A DNA stretch of 51,208 nt from Methylotenera_A sp031399315 (GTDB lineage Bacteria; Pseudomonadota; Gammaproteobacteria; Burkholderiales; Methylophilaceae). Shown here one piece after another: positions 1 through 8,079 of this stretch. The position numbers and the translations under genes are program-made. Location: the NCBI GenBank assembly GCA_031399315.1, contig JANNOS010000007.1:1-51208 (forward strand), given 5' to 3'. Every line of letters starts with the position of its first letter. The first letter of the stretch is position 1. The notes under the pieces are model-generated. The model was given only the letters and a program-made list of their open reading frames with translations, had not been told where the DNA came from and made no database searches.

Positions 1-747
1 CCAGCCATAAATGGCCTGGTCATCATCGCCCACCGCAGTAAATTGGCCGCGCACGCCAGTCAGCATTTTCACCAATTTATATTGGCAGGCGTTGGTATCT
101 TGGTATTCGTCAATCAGTAAATACTGCAGTTTACGCTGCCATTTATTCAGTGCTTCATCGTGTTGTGTAAACAGCTCAACAGGCAGTTTAATCAGGTCAT
201 CAAAATCAACTGCTTGGTAGGCTTTAAGCGTCTGTTGATAAAGTTGATATACCTTGGCAGCCGCATGCGTAAAGTCTTCCTCAGCAGTTGCTTTGGCTTG
301 ATCTGGATTGATGAAAGCATTTTTCCAGTGTGATATTTGATATTGCGTTTTGCGTAATAATTGTTTGTCAGTCGTGGCTAAAATGTCGGCTAGAATTTTG
401 AAACTGTCACTGGCATCTAAAATAGAAAATTGGGGTTTGTAGCTCAGCAAAGCCGCTTCTTGTCGCAGCATTTGCAAGCCCAGCGAGTGAAAGGTAGTGA
501 TGGTAAGGCCTTTAATTGGTTTGCCTTGCATCAACTTTCCTACCCGCTCTTGCATCTCGCGTGCGGCTTTATTGGTAAAGGTAATGGCAGCAATCTCTTT
601 GGGGCTGTAACCAGCCTCATCAATCAAATAGCTGATTTTTTGTGTGATGACGCGCGTTTTACCACTGCCAGCGCCTGCTAGCACTAATAATGGACCATCG
701 AGATATTTTACTGCTTCGCGTTGTGGTGAATTTAAACTACTTAACAT
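1..747 (-). CDS. rep: ATP-dependent DNA helicase Rep (N-terminal part, runs off the window)
   Basis: Superfamily 1A 3'-5' DNA helicase of the UvrD/Rep/PcrA group, which clears proteins from DNA ahead of replication forks. The visible 249 residues start MLSSLNSPQREAVKYLDGP, followed by Walker A (LAGAGSGKTRVIT), motif Ia (AAITFTNKAAREM), the TTFHSLGLQ segment, the DFDDLI stretch, Walker B (LLIDEYQDTN) and the GDDDQAIYGW motif that ends at the window edge. The wording of these motifs is closer to E. coli Rep than to UvrD. Translation starts at the ATG whose complement is 745-747. The rest of the gene, including the 2A/2B domains, lies left of the window. It is divergent from the GGDEF gene at 973. 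Confidence 0.9.
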   Translation of the reverse strand, partial: MLSSLNSPQREAVKYLDGPLLVLAGAGSGKTRVITQKISYLIDEAGYSPKEIAAITFTNKAAREMQERVGKLMQGKPIKGLTITTFHSLGLQMLRQEAALLSYKPQFSILDASDSFKILADILATTDKQLLRKTQYQISHWKNAFINPDQAKATAEEDFTHAAAKVYQLYQQTLKAYQAVDFDDLIKLPVELFTQHDEALNKWQRKLQYLLIDEYQDTNACQYKLVKMLTGVRGQFTAVGDDDQAIYGW

Positions 748-972
748 GTTTTATTGCATACTTTTGAAGTGGCTGCGGCAAGATTTTCCACCGAGCTAGA
801 TTGAGTCTTAACTACCAAATTGAGCTTTGACTATTAGTTGTCCTAGGTGTTTTCTTGGGTGTTTATAGTATGATTGTAAAACATAATAAATGTTAACGCT
901 CAAGTATTACAAAACTTAAGTATTACAAGATTCGTAATAAATATTTTTATAGGGGAATAAGTTAGCAAAGCT
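748..972. other. Divergent intergenic region with a direct repeat
   Basis: AT-rich 225-bp gap between the divergent rep and GGDEF genes, so it should hold both promoters. The clearest structure is the 11-base direct repeat AAGTATTACAA at 902-912 and again at 918-928 (period 16), about 45-70 bp before the GGDEF start. No clear -35/-10 pair could be assigned. AGGGGA at 951-956 is the nearest purine-rich block but sits unusually far from the ATG at 973. Confidence 0.5.
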
Positions 973-2160
973 ATGCCTAAATTTGACTTAAAAACGATAA
1001 TTTTTATGTCGATGTTGCTGACCTTCATGCTGTCGATGTTGTTGGCAATTACACGCTCGCATCATAAAGATGTGCATGGCCCTGGCTATTGGGCGGTGGG
1101 TAATTTGGTCATTGGCTTAGGCATGGTGTTGGTGCTTATTCAACTAGATGCGCCAAAGATGCTGTTCTTGCCTGGTATGGCTTTGATAGGCGCAGGGCTT
1201 GGTTTGTATGTCAATGGAATACAAGCTTTTATCGACAAAACGCCAGATCATCGTATTCCCATCGCCATATTTATCTTGTTAGTGATTATTGATGCATATT
1301 TTATGCTCATCACTCACAATCTACGTGTTGCGGTGATGCTAGGGAGCGTTATTTTCTCTGCTATATATCTTTATAGCGCTAGGCTCACATTTTCGCGTGA
1401 TGAGGGTTTGGTTGGCAGCCTTTTTTGGATAGCTTCAAGCTTATATTTGCTAATGGCAGTATTAATGCTTGGTCGGGCTATTTATGCTTCACAGCTTGAT
1501 ATCGAGGTATTTGATTCGTTTGCGACTTGGCCAGTAAATGCTTATACATTTATGCTTGGTGCAGTTTCACAATTTTTTATTTCAAGCTTATTTGTACTGA
1601 TGCTAAGTTATAAATTAAATCAAAATTTAGAAGCTATCGCTACGGTAGATAGTTTAACAGGCGTGTTAAACCGTCGTGGTTTGGAAGATGCCGCCTTAAA
1701 AATGCAAGATATGTGTAAGCGCATTAACTTAAGCATGGCAGTGCTGCTCATTGATATTGATCATTTTAAAAAGGTCAATGATCAGTATGGACATTTAAGT
1801 GGTGATGAAGTGTTAAGGCATATGGCTAAAGTCATTGGTGAAATACTGCGTTCTAGCGATGTGTTAGGGCGATACGGTGGGGAAGAGTTTTGTGTCTTTA
1901 TGCCCAACACGACTGAGGGCGATGCAATTGGCTTAGCTGAGAGGATTCGTAAAGGGGTTGAAACAAGTGTGCTAAAAGTAAAACGAGGTACCACTATTAA
2001 AACGACTGTGAGTATTGGTGTAGCAGATTCGGTGCGCGCGGGCTACGATTTTAAAGGCTTGGTTGCCACAGGAGATAGCGCGATGTATGCGGCAAAAAAT
2101 GGTGGAAGAAATCGCGTAATGAGCTATACACAAATTACGCGAGATACTAAACAATACTAA
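973..2160 (+). CDS. Membrane-bound diguanylate cyclase (GGDEF protein)
   Basis: Predicted to make cyclic di-GMP from two GTP. The first ~215 residues form several hydrophobic segments, beginning near residue 8, and look like an integral-membrane sensor of MASE type. The C-terminal GGDEF domain starts at DSLTGVLNRRGLE. It has the LLIDIDHFKKVND metal-binding segment, the GHLSGDEVL motif and an active-site GGEEF at residues 302-306. An RxxD motif (RSSD) sits five residues before GGEEF, the usual spacing of the inhibitory I-site, so product feedback inhibition is likely. The domain looks catalytically intact and there is no EAL domain. The input signal is unknown. The gene converges with kup, 34 bp apart. 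Confidence 0.9.
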   Translation: MPKFDLKTIIFMSMLLTFMLSMLLAITRSHHKDVHGPGYWAVGNLVIGLGMVLVLIQLDAPKMLFLPGMALIGAGLGLYVNGIQAFIDKTPDHRIPIAIFILLVIIDAYFMLITHNLRVAVMLGSVIFSAIYLYSARLTFSRDEGLVGSLFWIASSLYLLMAVLMLGRAIYASQLDIEVFDSFATWPVNAYTFMLGAVSQFFISSLFVLMLSYKLNQNLEAIATVDSLTGVLNRRGLEDAALKMQDMCKRINLSMAVLLIDIDHFKKVNDQYGHLSGDEVLRHMAKVIGEILRSSDVLGRYGGEEFCVFMPNTTEGDAIGLAERIRKGVETSVLKVKRGTTIKTTVSIGVADSVRAGYDFKGLVATGDSAMYAAKNGGRNRVMSYTQITRDTKQY

Positions 2161-2194
2161 GCTAAACATAACTGAGCGTTTCTAGATATGTAAC

Positions 2195-4114
2195 CTAGAT
2201 ATGCACCCTAGAACCTAGCTCAATCACACTATTGCTGGGAATATTAAAATAACTCACCACGCTACCTGCGTTACGTGACATTACCGCAAACAAGTCATCG
2301 CGCCATTTTGCCATTTTCCCACCAGGCCCTGAAATAACAGTTTCTCGACTGACAAAATATGAGGTGGTGAACGGGTCGATTGTTACATTATTTATTTTGC
2401 AATCCTCAAGCGCTTTAGGAATATTAGGCATTTCCATAAAGCCGTAATCACATTTTATTTTCCAAAAACCTGAGCCGATTTCTTTGATGTGTAAGCGGTG
2501 CTCATTTGCTACAGTAGGCACATCTAAAAACGCCACAGTCAATATTAAATTGTTTTGATGCAGCACTTGGTTGTGTTTTATGTTGTGCATCAGCGCCTGT
2601 GGTACGGTATCTTGGTTGGCACATAAAAAGATGGCTGTACGTTCGATTCTGGCTCTTTTTTGCCCCGAACTATTATCCAGCGCTATCATCTTCACAAAAT
2701 CTTCCAGTTTTGGGTCATTTTCATGAATATTTTGCAATAAAATTTCACGACCTTGTTTCCAAGTCCACATGATGACAACCAAGCCCACACCTAAAGCTAC
2801 TGGGAACCAGCCGCCTTTGAAAAACTTGACTGAACATGAAGCCAGTAGCATTAAATCTAATAAAATGAATGCGCTGGTAGCGCCAAAAGCCAGCCATAGC
2901 GGGTATTTCCAACTGTGGCGTAACACGAAAAACGTCAGAATCGTGGTAATTAGCATGGTGCCAGTGACCGCGATGCCGTAAGCGGCAGCAAACGCTGAGG
3001 AGTTTTGAAAAGCGATAGTAGTGATGACAACTGCCACTAACAGTAGCCAGTTAATCGCAGGAATATAAATTTGGCCTGCTTCACTGGCAGAAGTATGCAG
3101 AATTTGCATTCTTGGTAAAAAGCCTAGTTGTATGGCTTGACGAGTAATAGAATAAGCGCCAGAAATCACCGCTTGTGAGGCTATAATGGTGGCAAGAGTT
3201 GCCAATATAACGGCTGGAATGAGCAGCTCTTGCGGAAATGATAAGTAGAATGGGTTGCTAACTGCGGCAGGTGTTGATAACAACAATGCACCTTGACCTA
3301 AATAGTTAAGTGCTAAACCTGGTAAAACTAAACCTGTCCATGCAATACGAATAGCAGGTTTGCCAAAGTGCCCCATGTCTGCGTACAGTGCCTCTGCACC
3401 TGTAATTGCAAGCACCACTGCACCTACTGCTAAGAAAACCCCTGCTCCGCGATCCGCTAAAAAGTTAAATGCATACATAGGGTTAAGCGCTTGTAGTATT
3501 TCAGGATTATGCAGAATATGCGATAAACCTACCGCGCCAAGTACAACAAACCATACGACGACTATCGGGCCAAAAAACTTACCTACCATATCAGTACCAA
3601 ACTTCTGAAACATAAACAGCGCAATTAAAATAGCGATTGAAATGGGCATAATAAATGACGAAAGACCTGGTGTAATAAGCTCTAGGCCTTCAACTGCTGA
3701 AAGCACGGAAATGGCGGGAGTCAATATGCTGTCTCCATAAAAAAGAGCAGCGCCAAAAACGCCCAAGCCTAGCAATATTTTTTTACGCATAGGCGCCGCT
3801 GATGCAGTAGAAATGGCTAAGGCGAGTAAGGCCATGACACCACCTTCACCACGATTATCCGCACGCAATACCAAAATGACATATTTAAGCGTCACGACTA
3901 ACATGAGCACCCAAAAAATAGAGGAGATTGCCCCAATTATATTGGCCTGCGTAAGAGCGATGCCAGTGGATGCGCTGAATATTTCTTTAACCGTGTAAAG
4001 CGGGCTAGTGCCAATGTCGCCATACACTACGCCAATAGCGCCCAGCGTGAGTGCTGCTACGCTTTTTGATTTGATGCTAGTGTTTGATGTGGTTGTTAAT
4101 GTAGCTGTTTGCAT
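2195..4114 (-). CDS. kup: Low-affinity potassium uptake transporter Kup
   Basis: KUP/HAK/KT family K+/H+ symporter of 639 residues, close to E. coli Kup (622). The family signature GVVYGDIGTSPLYTVKEIF is near residues 28-46, followed by about 12 hydrophobic segments with conserved stretches such as FGAALFYGDSILTPAISVLSAVEG. A soluble cytoplasmic C-terminal domain follows (from about residue 460) and ends near GSRVHI. The gene lies 103 bp downstream of kdpE on the same strand. That gap contains a copy of a 20-bp motif also found before kdpD, so kup is probably a direct target of the adjacent KdpDE-like system. That link is inferred; the transporter identity is firm. Confidence 0.95.
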   Translation of the reverse strand: MQTATLTTTSNTSIKSKSVAALTLGAIGVVYGDIGTSPLYTVKEIFSASTGIALTQANIIGAISSIFWVLMLVVTLKYVILVLRADNRGEGGVMALLALAISTASAAPMRKKILLGLGVFGAALFYGDSILTPAISVLSAVEGLELITPGLSSFIMPISIAILIALFMFQKFGTDMVGKFFGPIVVVWFVVLGAVGLSHILHNPEILQALNPMYAFNFLADRGAGVFLAVGAVVLAITGAEALYADMGHFGKPAIRIAWTGLVLPGLALNYLGQGALLLSTPAAVSNPFYLSFPQELLIPAVILATLATIIASQAVISGAYSITRQAIQLGFLPRMQILHTSASEAGQIYIPAINWLLLVAVVITTIAFQNSSAFAAAYGIAVTGTMLITTILTFFVLRHSWKYPLWLAFGATSAFILLDLMLLASCSVKFFKGGWFPVALGVGLVVIMWTWKQGREILLQNIHENDPKLEDFVKMIALDNSSGQKRARIERTAIFLCANQDTVPQALMHNIKHNQVLHQNNLILTVAFLDVPTVANEHRLHIKEIGSGFWKIKCDYGFMEMPNIPKALEDCKINNVTIDPFTTSYFVSRETVISGPGGKMAKWRDDLFAVMSRNAGSVVSYFNIPSNSVIELGSRVHI

Positions 4115-4169
4115 GATTGTTTCAAAATGACCTTTATGAAATTAAGATAAAGTCATTAAATCAGGGCGG

Positions 4170-4189
4170 GTATATCAATCGCATAAACA
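4170..4189 (-). promoter_or_regulatory. Candidate KdpE operator upstream of kup
   Basis: The plus-strand sequence GTATATCAATCGCATAAACA lies about 56 bp before the kup ATG. It matches the sequence upstream of kdpD (6565-6584) at 19 of 20 positions and in the same orientation. On the minus strand it is T-rich, TGTTTATGCGATTGATATAC, and is preceded by GTATCAAT, so the site is partly an inverted repeat. Duplication before both members of one module supports a shared regulator site. Confidence 0.6.
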
Positions 4190-4217
4190 CAGATTGATAC
4201 TTTCAAAAGCTGAGTAT

Positions 4218-4922
4218 TTAGGTGGCAGCGAGCCTGTAGCCTATGCCAATTTCAGTCAGGATGTAGCGTGGTGCGGCGGGGGTTTTCTCAAGACGGGCAC
4301 GTAATCTACCCATATGGATGCGTAAATAGTGGGTGTCATCTACATATTCCGAGCCCCAAACTTCGCTTAGTAATTGGCGATGTGTAAATACTTTACCTGG
4401 TTTTTTAGCCAGAATAAACAATAGCTTGAACTCAATCGGAGTGAGATGTACCGGTTGGTTATTTAATAAAACACTGGAGTTAACAGTATCTATTATTAAA
4501 TCATCCAACTTAAATACATCATCACGTAACGACATCATGGCGGTACGCTTTAGTGACACCTTTACTCGCGCGAGTAGCTCATTTACACCAAAAGGTTTTG
4601 CCAAATAGTCATCTGCACCAAGATCAAAACAAGCTACTTTTTCTTGTTCAGATTGACGTGCAGACAGCACGATGATTGGAATATCCGAGTTGATACGTGT
4701 ATGTGCAATAAAATCACGGCCATCACCATCTGGTAGGTTTAAATCTAAAATAATGAGGGCAGGTTTGTGCTCATTAAACATCTGCTTGCCACCTGCGATA
4801 GTTGCAGAGCAGAAAGTGTCATAGCCACTTGTTCTTAGGCTAGATTGCAGAAATTGGCTAATCTGCGAGTCGTCTTCAATAATTAAAATTGAAATAGTTA
4901 ATTTAGAAGTTTTATCAGGCAC
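4218..4922 (-). CDS. kdpE: OmpR-family response regulator, KdpE-like
   Basis: A 234-residue two-component regulator. The receiver domain spans about residues 10-125, with acidic pocket E16/D17/D18, phospho-acceptor D60 in ALIILDLNLPDGDG and the LAKPF lysine motif. A winged-helix DNA-binding domain follows (LTPIEFKLLFILAKKPGKVFT onward, ending YRLAAT). The length and the layout IEDDSQISQFLQSSL...RDFIAHTR fit KdpE. Its start overlaps the kinase gene by 8 bp, indicating translational coupling. kup follows rather than kdpFABC, so the regulated uptake system is probably Kup. The KdpE assignment rests on similarity and on the KdpD-like partner. Confidence 0.85.
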   Translation of the reverse strand: MPDKTSKLTISILIIEDDSQISQFLQSSLRTSGYDTFCSATIAGGKQMFNEHKPALIILDLNLPDGDGRDFIAHTRINSDIPIIVLSARQSEQEKVACFDLGADDYLAKPFGVNELLARVKVSLKRTAMMSLRDDVFKLDDLIIDTVNSSVLLNNQPVHLTPIEFKLLFILAKKPGKVFTHRQLLSEVWGSEYVDDTHYLRIHMGRLRARLEKTPAAPRYILTEIGIGYRLAAT

Positions 4923-6519
4923 TTGTGCTACCTACATTAATATTATCCGCATCAATATTATCTGCATCTGGAATATGAAAACTCAGCGTTGCGCATGCGC
5001 CGCCGCCCTCGCGGTTGCTAATAGTGAATGTTGCATCGTGTGCTTTTGCAATGGCTAGTACGATGGATAAACCCAAACCAAAGCCTTTTGCATTGCTGCT
5101 GGAAAATTTTTTAATTTGGGAGGCATTAAACGTCTCACTAAAACCAACTCCACGGTCATTCACACTGATATTGATGCGCTCATCTGTTTTAGTCACATCA
5201 ATTAAAATAGGTGCTTGGTTTGAGTTTTCTAAGCTTGAGTTTGTTAAATCTGAATTTATTAAGCCTGAATTTTTTAGACTCGAGAGTGCTTCTTTTGACT
5301 GCGCTTGTTTTGCATTATCAATCAGGTTTACCAGCGCTTGTGTCAGTAATGTCGCATTCGCTTTAATCAATAGCTCTGGTTCACTTATCGTGACTTGTAA
5401 ATCAACCAATTCACCATAGCTTTGGTATTCACTTCGGCTTTGATAAAGTGCCGTCACTACGCCAATGATTTCTTCTGGAGATTGCCAATCCATTGGAATT
5501 TGTTCTCCAACAGTGGATTCTAGGCGAATCAGAGACAGTATATTCTCGGTTGTAGATGCCAAGTACCGCGCTTGCGATGCAATCAGGGCACTTAACTGGG
5601 TTGCCTGCTCAGGCGCTAAATCTGGTTGTTGTAGTGTGGTCGCAGCTCCTAAAATCGAGGTGAGTGGCGTGCGCATGTCATGTGAAATAGAAGCCAGCAG
5701 GGCGCTTTGTATTGCTTCCGACTGAGCTAACAACTCAGCATGTTTAACTTTTTCACTGTTGCTAAGTCGCTGATATGCTTGCGAAATTTGATCAACGCAT
5801 GACTTGATAGTAGTGTAAGTCTCGATACCACCCGCTTGAATGTTCTCATTATCAATATTTCCAACGACTAAAATGGGATCTTTACTCGGCAAGCGGTTAA
5901 AAGGTATTAGCCAAAAGGTAGATTTAGACCAATAATCGGTATAGGGGCTAATTGGTTTACCATTATCTGATACCCAGCATACTAAACGGCTATCTGGCGT
6001 TTCAATCAAACCGGATTTTTTCGCAATTGCATAAGTGTCATTTTCTGAATGAGCGATACCAATAGGCTTGTCAAATTCAGCTTGCAATAGGGCGCAGGTG
6101 TCTTGTAATAATTGATTGACATTTGTTGCCAGCGCTAGGTTTTCTGCTAAGGCTCTGGCAAATTGCGCATGCCTTGTGGCGATTGATGCTTGTAGTGTTT
6201 GAAATTTTAATTGCTTTACCAGCGAGGTAATGACCATTGAAACGATTAAAAAGCAGATCAGACTTGCTAAAGACTCAACATGTGCTACTTCAAATGTATA
6301 ACGAGGCGCTGTAAAAAAGTAGTTAATGGTTAAAAATGCCAAGAATGCAGTGCTAGAGGCAACAATAAACGCACAGAAGTAAGCAGCAGTAACGACTACA
6401 AGCAAATACAACAAAGTAACGCCAGTAATACCGAGAGAGCTAAAAAAGTTATAGTTAACGACCGTAACTATCGCCAATAAAACTAACATACTCAACAACT
6501 GTAAACTTTGTTTTTGCAT
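4915..6519 (-). CDS. kdpD: KdpD-like sensor histidine kinase lacking the N-terminal KdpD/Usp domains
   Basis: Membrane sensor kinase of 534 residues, whereas full KdpD is about 890. It starts directly with the four-helix DUF4118 membrane region (residues ~8-105), then a GAF/PAS-like cytoplasmic domain (~125-245), the HisKA domain with the phospho-acceptor H280 in SISHDMRTPLTS, and HATPase_c with N-box LVNLIDNAKQAQ, DRGVGF and GFGLGLSIV. The N-terminal KdpD and universal-stress domains that modulate signalling in E. coli are absent. Between N-box and G1-box (residues ~412-434) there is an unusual serine/asparagine-rich insert of five-residue repeats. The start at 6519 immediately precedes the first membrane helix, so the short form is not an annotation artefact. 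Confidence 0.85.
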   Translation of the reverse strand: MQKQSLQLLSMLVLLAIVTVVNYNFFSSLGITGVTLLYLLVVVTAAYFCAFIVASSTAFLAFLTINYFFTAPRYTFEVAHVESLASLICFLIVSMVITSLVKQLKFQTLQASIATRHAQFARALAENLALATNVNQLLQDTCALLQAEFDKPIGIAHSENDTYAIAKKSGLIETPDSRLVCWVSDNGKPISPYTDYWSKSTFWLIPFNRLPSKDPILVVGNIDNENIQAGGIETYTTIKSCVDQISQAYQRLSNSEKVKHAELLAQSEAIQSALLASISHDMRTPLTSILGAATTLQQPDLAPEQATQLSALIASQARYLASTTENILSLIRLESTVGEQIPMDWQSPEEIIGVVTALYQSRSEYQSYGELVDLQVTISEPELLIKANATLLTQALVNLIDNAKQAQSKEALSSLKNSGLINSDLTNSSLENSNQAPILIDVTKTDERINISVNDRGVGFSETFNASQIKKFSSSNAKGFGLGLSIVLAIAKAHDATFTISNREGGGACATLSFHIPDADNIDADNINVGSTSA

Positions 6520-6564
6520 TTCGTAACTCCAAAATCGTACAATACATCAGAGTTTACGGTTTAA

Positions 6565-6584
6565 GTATATCAATTGCATAAACA
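6565..6584 (-). promoter_or_regulatory. Candidate KdpE operator upstream of kdpD
   Basis: GTATATCAATTGCATAAACA on the plus strand, about 46 bp before the kdpD ATG. It differs by one base from the copy before kup and has the same orientation and nearly the same distance to the start codon. A TTGACT hexamer lies just upstream on the minus strand, so the motif overlaps the probable core promoter. It suggests autoregulation of kdpDE. Confidence 0.6.
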
Positions 6585-6756
6585 TTTGGCAGTCAAGCTA
6601 GGCTTAACCAGTCAAGAAAACATCTTTAAACATTTCAAAAATTATCGTTCTCATAATCATTTTCGGTAAATGATTAAATTTTATTTTATATAGCGGCATA
6701 TAACTTGCTGTTACTAATTTATAAAACAAGATAAAGCATTTAAAGTGGGGCGCTCA

Positions 6757-6768
6757 GTTTGCGCAAAC
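6757..6768. repeat. 12-bp perfect palindrome in the cyclase leader
   Basis: GTTTGCGCAAAC reads identically on both strands and lies about 130 bp before the cyclase start. It fits a homodimeric regulator's operator, but it also sits inside a larger potential RNA hairpin (GTGG...CCAC). The sequence alone does not separate the two. Confidence 0.5.
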
Positions 6769-6897
6769 CACCTATCTCTAGGCCTTTTTAGCCTTTATTG
6801 TAAAGCGAAGTGAATTATTTTCTTTTAAAAAACTCGTTTGTTCGGGCTGTTTAAAATCGTCATTTAATCGTCACAATTGTAGAAAAGTGAAATAAAC

Positions 6898-8076
6898 ATG
6901 AACGACAGAATCAATAAAACGTCAATTTGCAGCATTGTTTTTTTAGATATTATCGATTATTCAAAAAAATCAGACGCTGAGCAAATTGAGGTTAAAAAAC
7001 AGTTTAATGACTTAATCAGCCAATCATTGAAAAGTGTTGCACAAACTGACCGTATTATTTTAGATACGGGTGATGGTGTAGCGATTGCGCTCTTAGGTTC
7101 GCCCGAGGATGCAATGTTTGTGGCAGTTACCATTCGTGATGGCATATTAAAAAGCAATCTAAACGGCCTAACACCTTTGTATGTGCGATTTGGCATTAAT
7201 TTAGGGCCAGTACGTATCGTGAGCGATATCAATGGTCAACCCAATATTATTGGCTATGGCATTAATGTGTCACAGCGTATTATGAGTTTTGCAGAAGCCA
7301 ATCAAATTTTAGTATCACGCTCTTACTACGAGGTCACTTCACGGTTAACTTTAGAGTTTTCGGAAATGTTTGCATATTCAGGAATTAAGCATGATAAGCA
7401 TGTACGTGAGCATGAGGTCTATTCTGTGCGTTCACATAGAGAGTATGGCGAAGATGAAAATCAACTGATAGCCCCAAAAGATGATCGGCGATTAACTCAC
7501 CGGTTGGTTATAGCTAAAAAATCAAATTGGAGATATGCCGTATTCGCATTACCAGCGATGATAGCCTTTGGGTTAATCATTAAAATTGCTGCTACACCTT
7601 CAGACCCCATTAGTTTGTTGGATCAGGCAAATGCTGTGGAAACTATATCCGCAACTGCAATATCCTCGTCGCTAGTTGTAGAAAATAAACTGACACCAAA
7701 ACTTAATAGTGAGGTGCCACTGTCTAAAGAAACAGTTGAAAATTTGCCATTAAGCGAATCAAAATTAGCAGATAAAGCGTTAGTTGAGAATAAACTTGCT
7801 AAAAAAATGGCAAAGAGAAAAGCGAAACAAAAATCTGGGAGTGAATTAGCAACGCAAGCTACTACACAGCCAACTAAAATTGCTAGAAATGTGGATTCAG
7901 AGCCTAAAGCAGTGGTGCAGCTCGACAAAACTGTACCAAGTCCAACTAAAACAGCAGAGCTAAAAACAGAAGCAATTAAACAAAAATCAGGCTGGGATGC
8001 GTTTACAGATAGTGTTAAGCAAGGCCAAGAAAGCAAATGCACACAAGCGGAAATTTCAATGAATCAATGCCACTAA
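6898..8076 (+). CDS. Class III adenylate/guanylate cyclase with C-terminal membrane anchor and charged tail
   Basis: Residues ~10-170 form a class III cyclase homology domain. The metal-binding aspartates are in FLDIIDYS (D17) and DTGDGVAIAL (D59), and the transition-state Asn/Arg pair occurs in GYGINVSQRIM, so it looks active. ATP or GTP preference cannot be set. A single hydrophobic segment follows at about residues 212-232 (YAVFALPAMIAFGLIIKIA). After it comes a ~160-residue low-complexity tail rich in Lys, Ala, Ser and Thr with repeated VENKL and AKKMAKRKAKQK blocks, ending in a GWDAFTDSV segment with two cysteines. The topology is therefore an N-terminal cytoplasmic catalytic domain with an exported tail, unlike the usual C-terminal catalytic placement. 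Stop codons converge with rbgA, 3 bp apart. Confidence 0.8.
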   Translation: MNDRINKTSICSIVFLDIIDYSKKSDAEQIEVKKQFNDLISQSLKSVAQTDRIILDTGDGVAIALLGSPEDAMFVAVTIRDGILKSNLNGLTPLYVRFGINLGPVRIVSDINGQPNIIGYGINVSQRIMSFAEANQILVSRSYYEVTSRLTLEFSEMFAYSGIKHDKHVREHEVYSVRSHREYGEDENQLIAPKDDRRLTHRLVIAKKSNWRYAVFALPAMIAFGLIIKIAATPSDPISLLDQANAVETISATAISSSLVVENKLTPKLNSEVPLSKETVENLPLSESKLADKALVENKLAKKMAKRKAKQKSGSELATQATTQPTKIARNVDSEPKAVVQLDKTVPSPTKTAELKTEAIKQKSGWDAFTDSVKQGQESKCTQAEISMNQCH

Positions 8077-8079
8077 ATA

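Larger units (their letters stand above)
6520..6897. other. Divergent intergenic region kdpD / nucleotide cyclase
   Basis: A 378-bp AT-rich gap. The kdpD side carries the KdpE-like site at 6565-6584. The cyclase side holds the perfect 12-bp palindrome GTTTGCGCAAAC (6757-6768). It also has potential hairpins: GTGG (6745-6748) with CCAC (6768-6771), enclosing GCGC pairs, and AGGC/GCCT around 6780-6794. These could be a structured leader or an operator. No known riboswitch consensus was recognised. Confidence 0.5.

Noticed and set aside
6640..6663. Fur-box-like sequence (AATTATCGTTCTCATAATC) upstream of the cyclase
   Set aside because: Only a partial match to the 19-bp Fur consensus in very AT-rich DNA, and neither flanking gene is iron-related.
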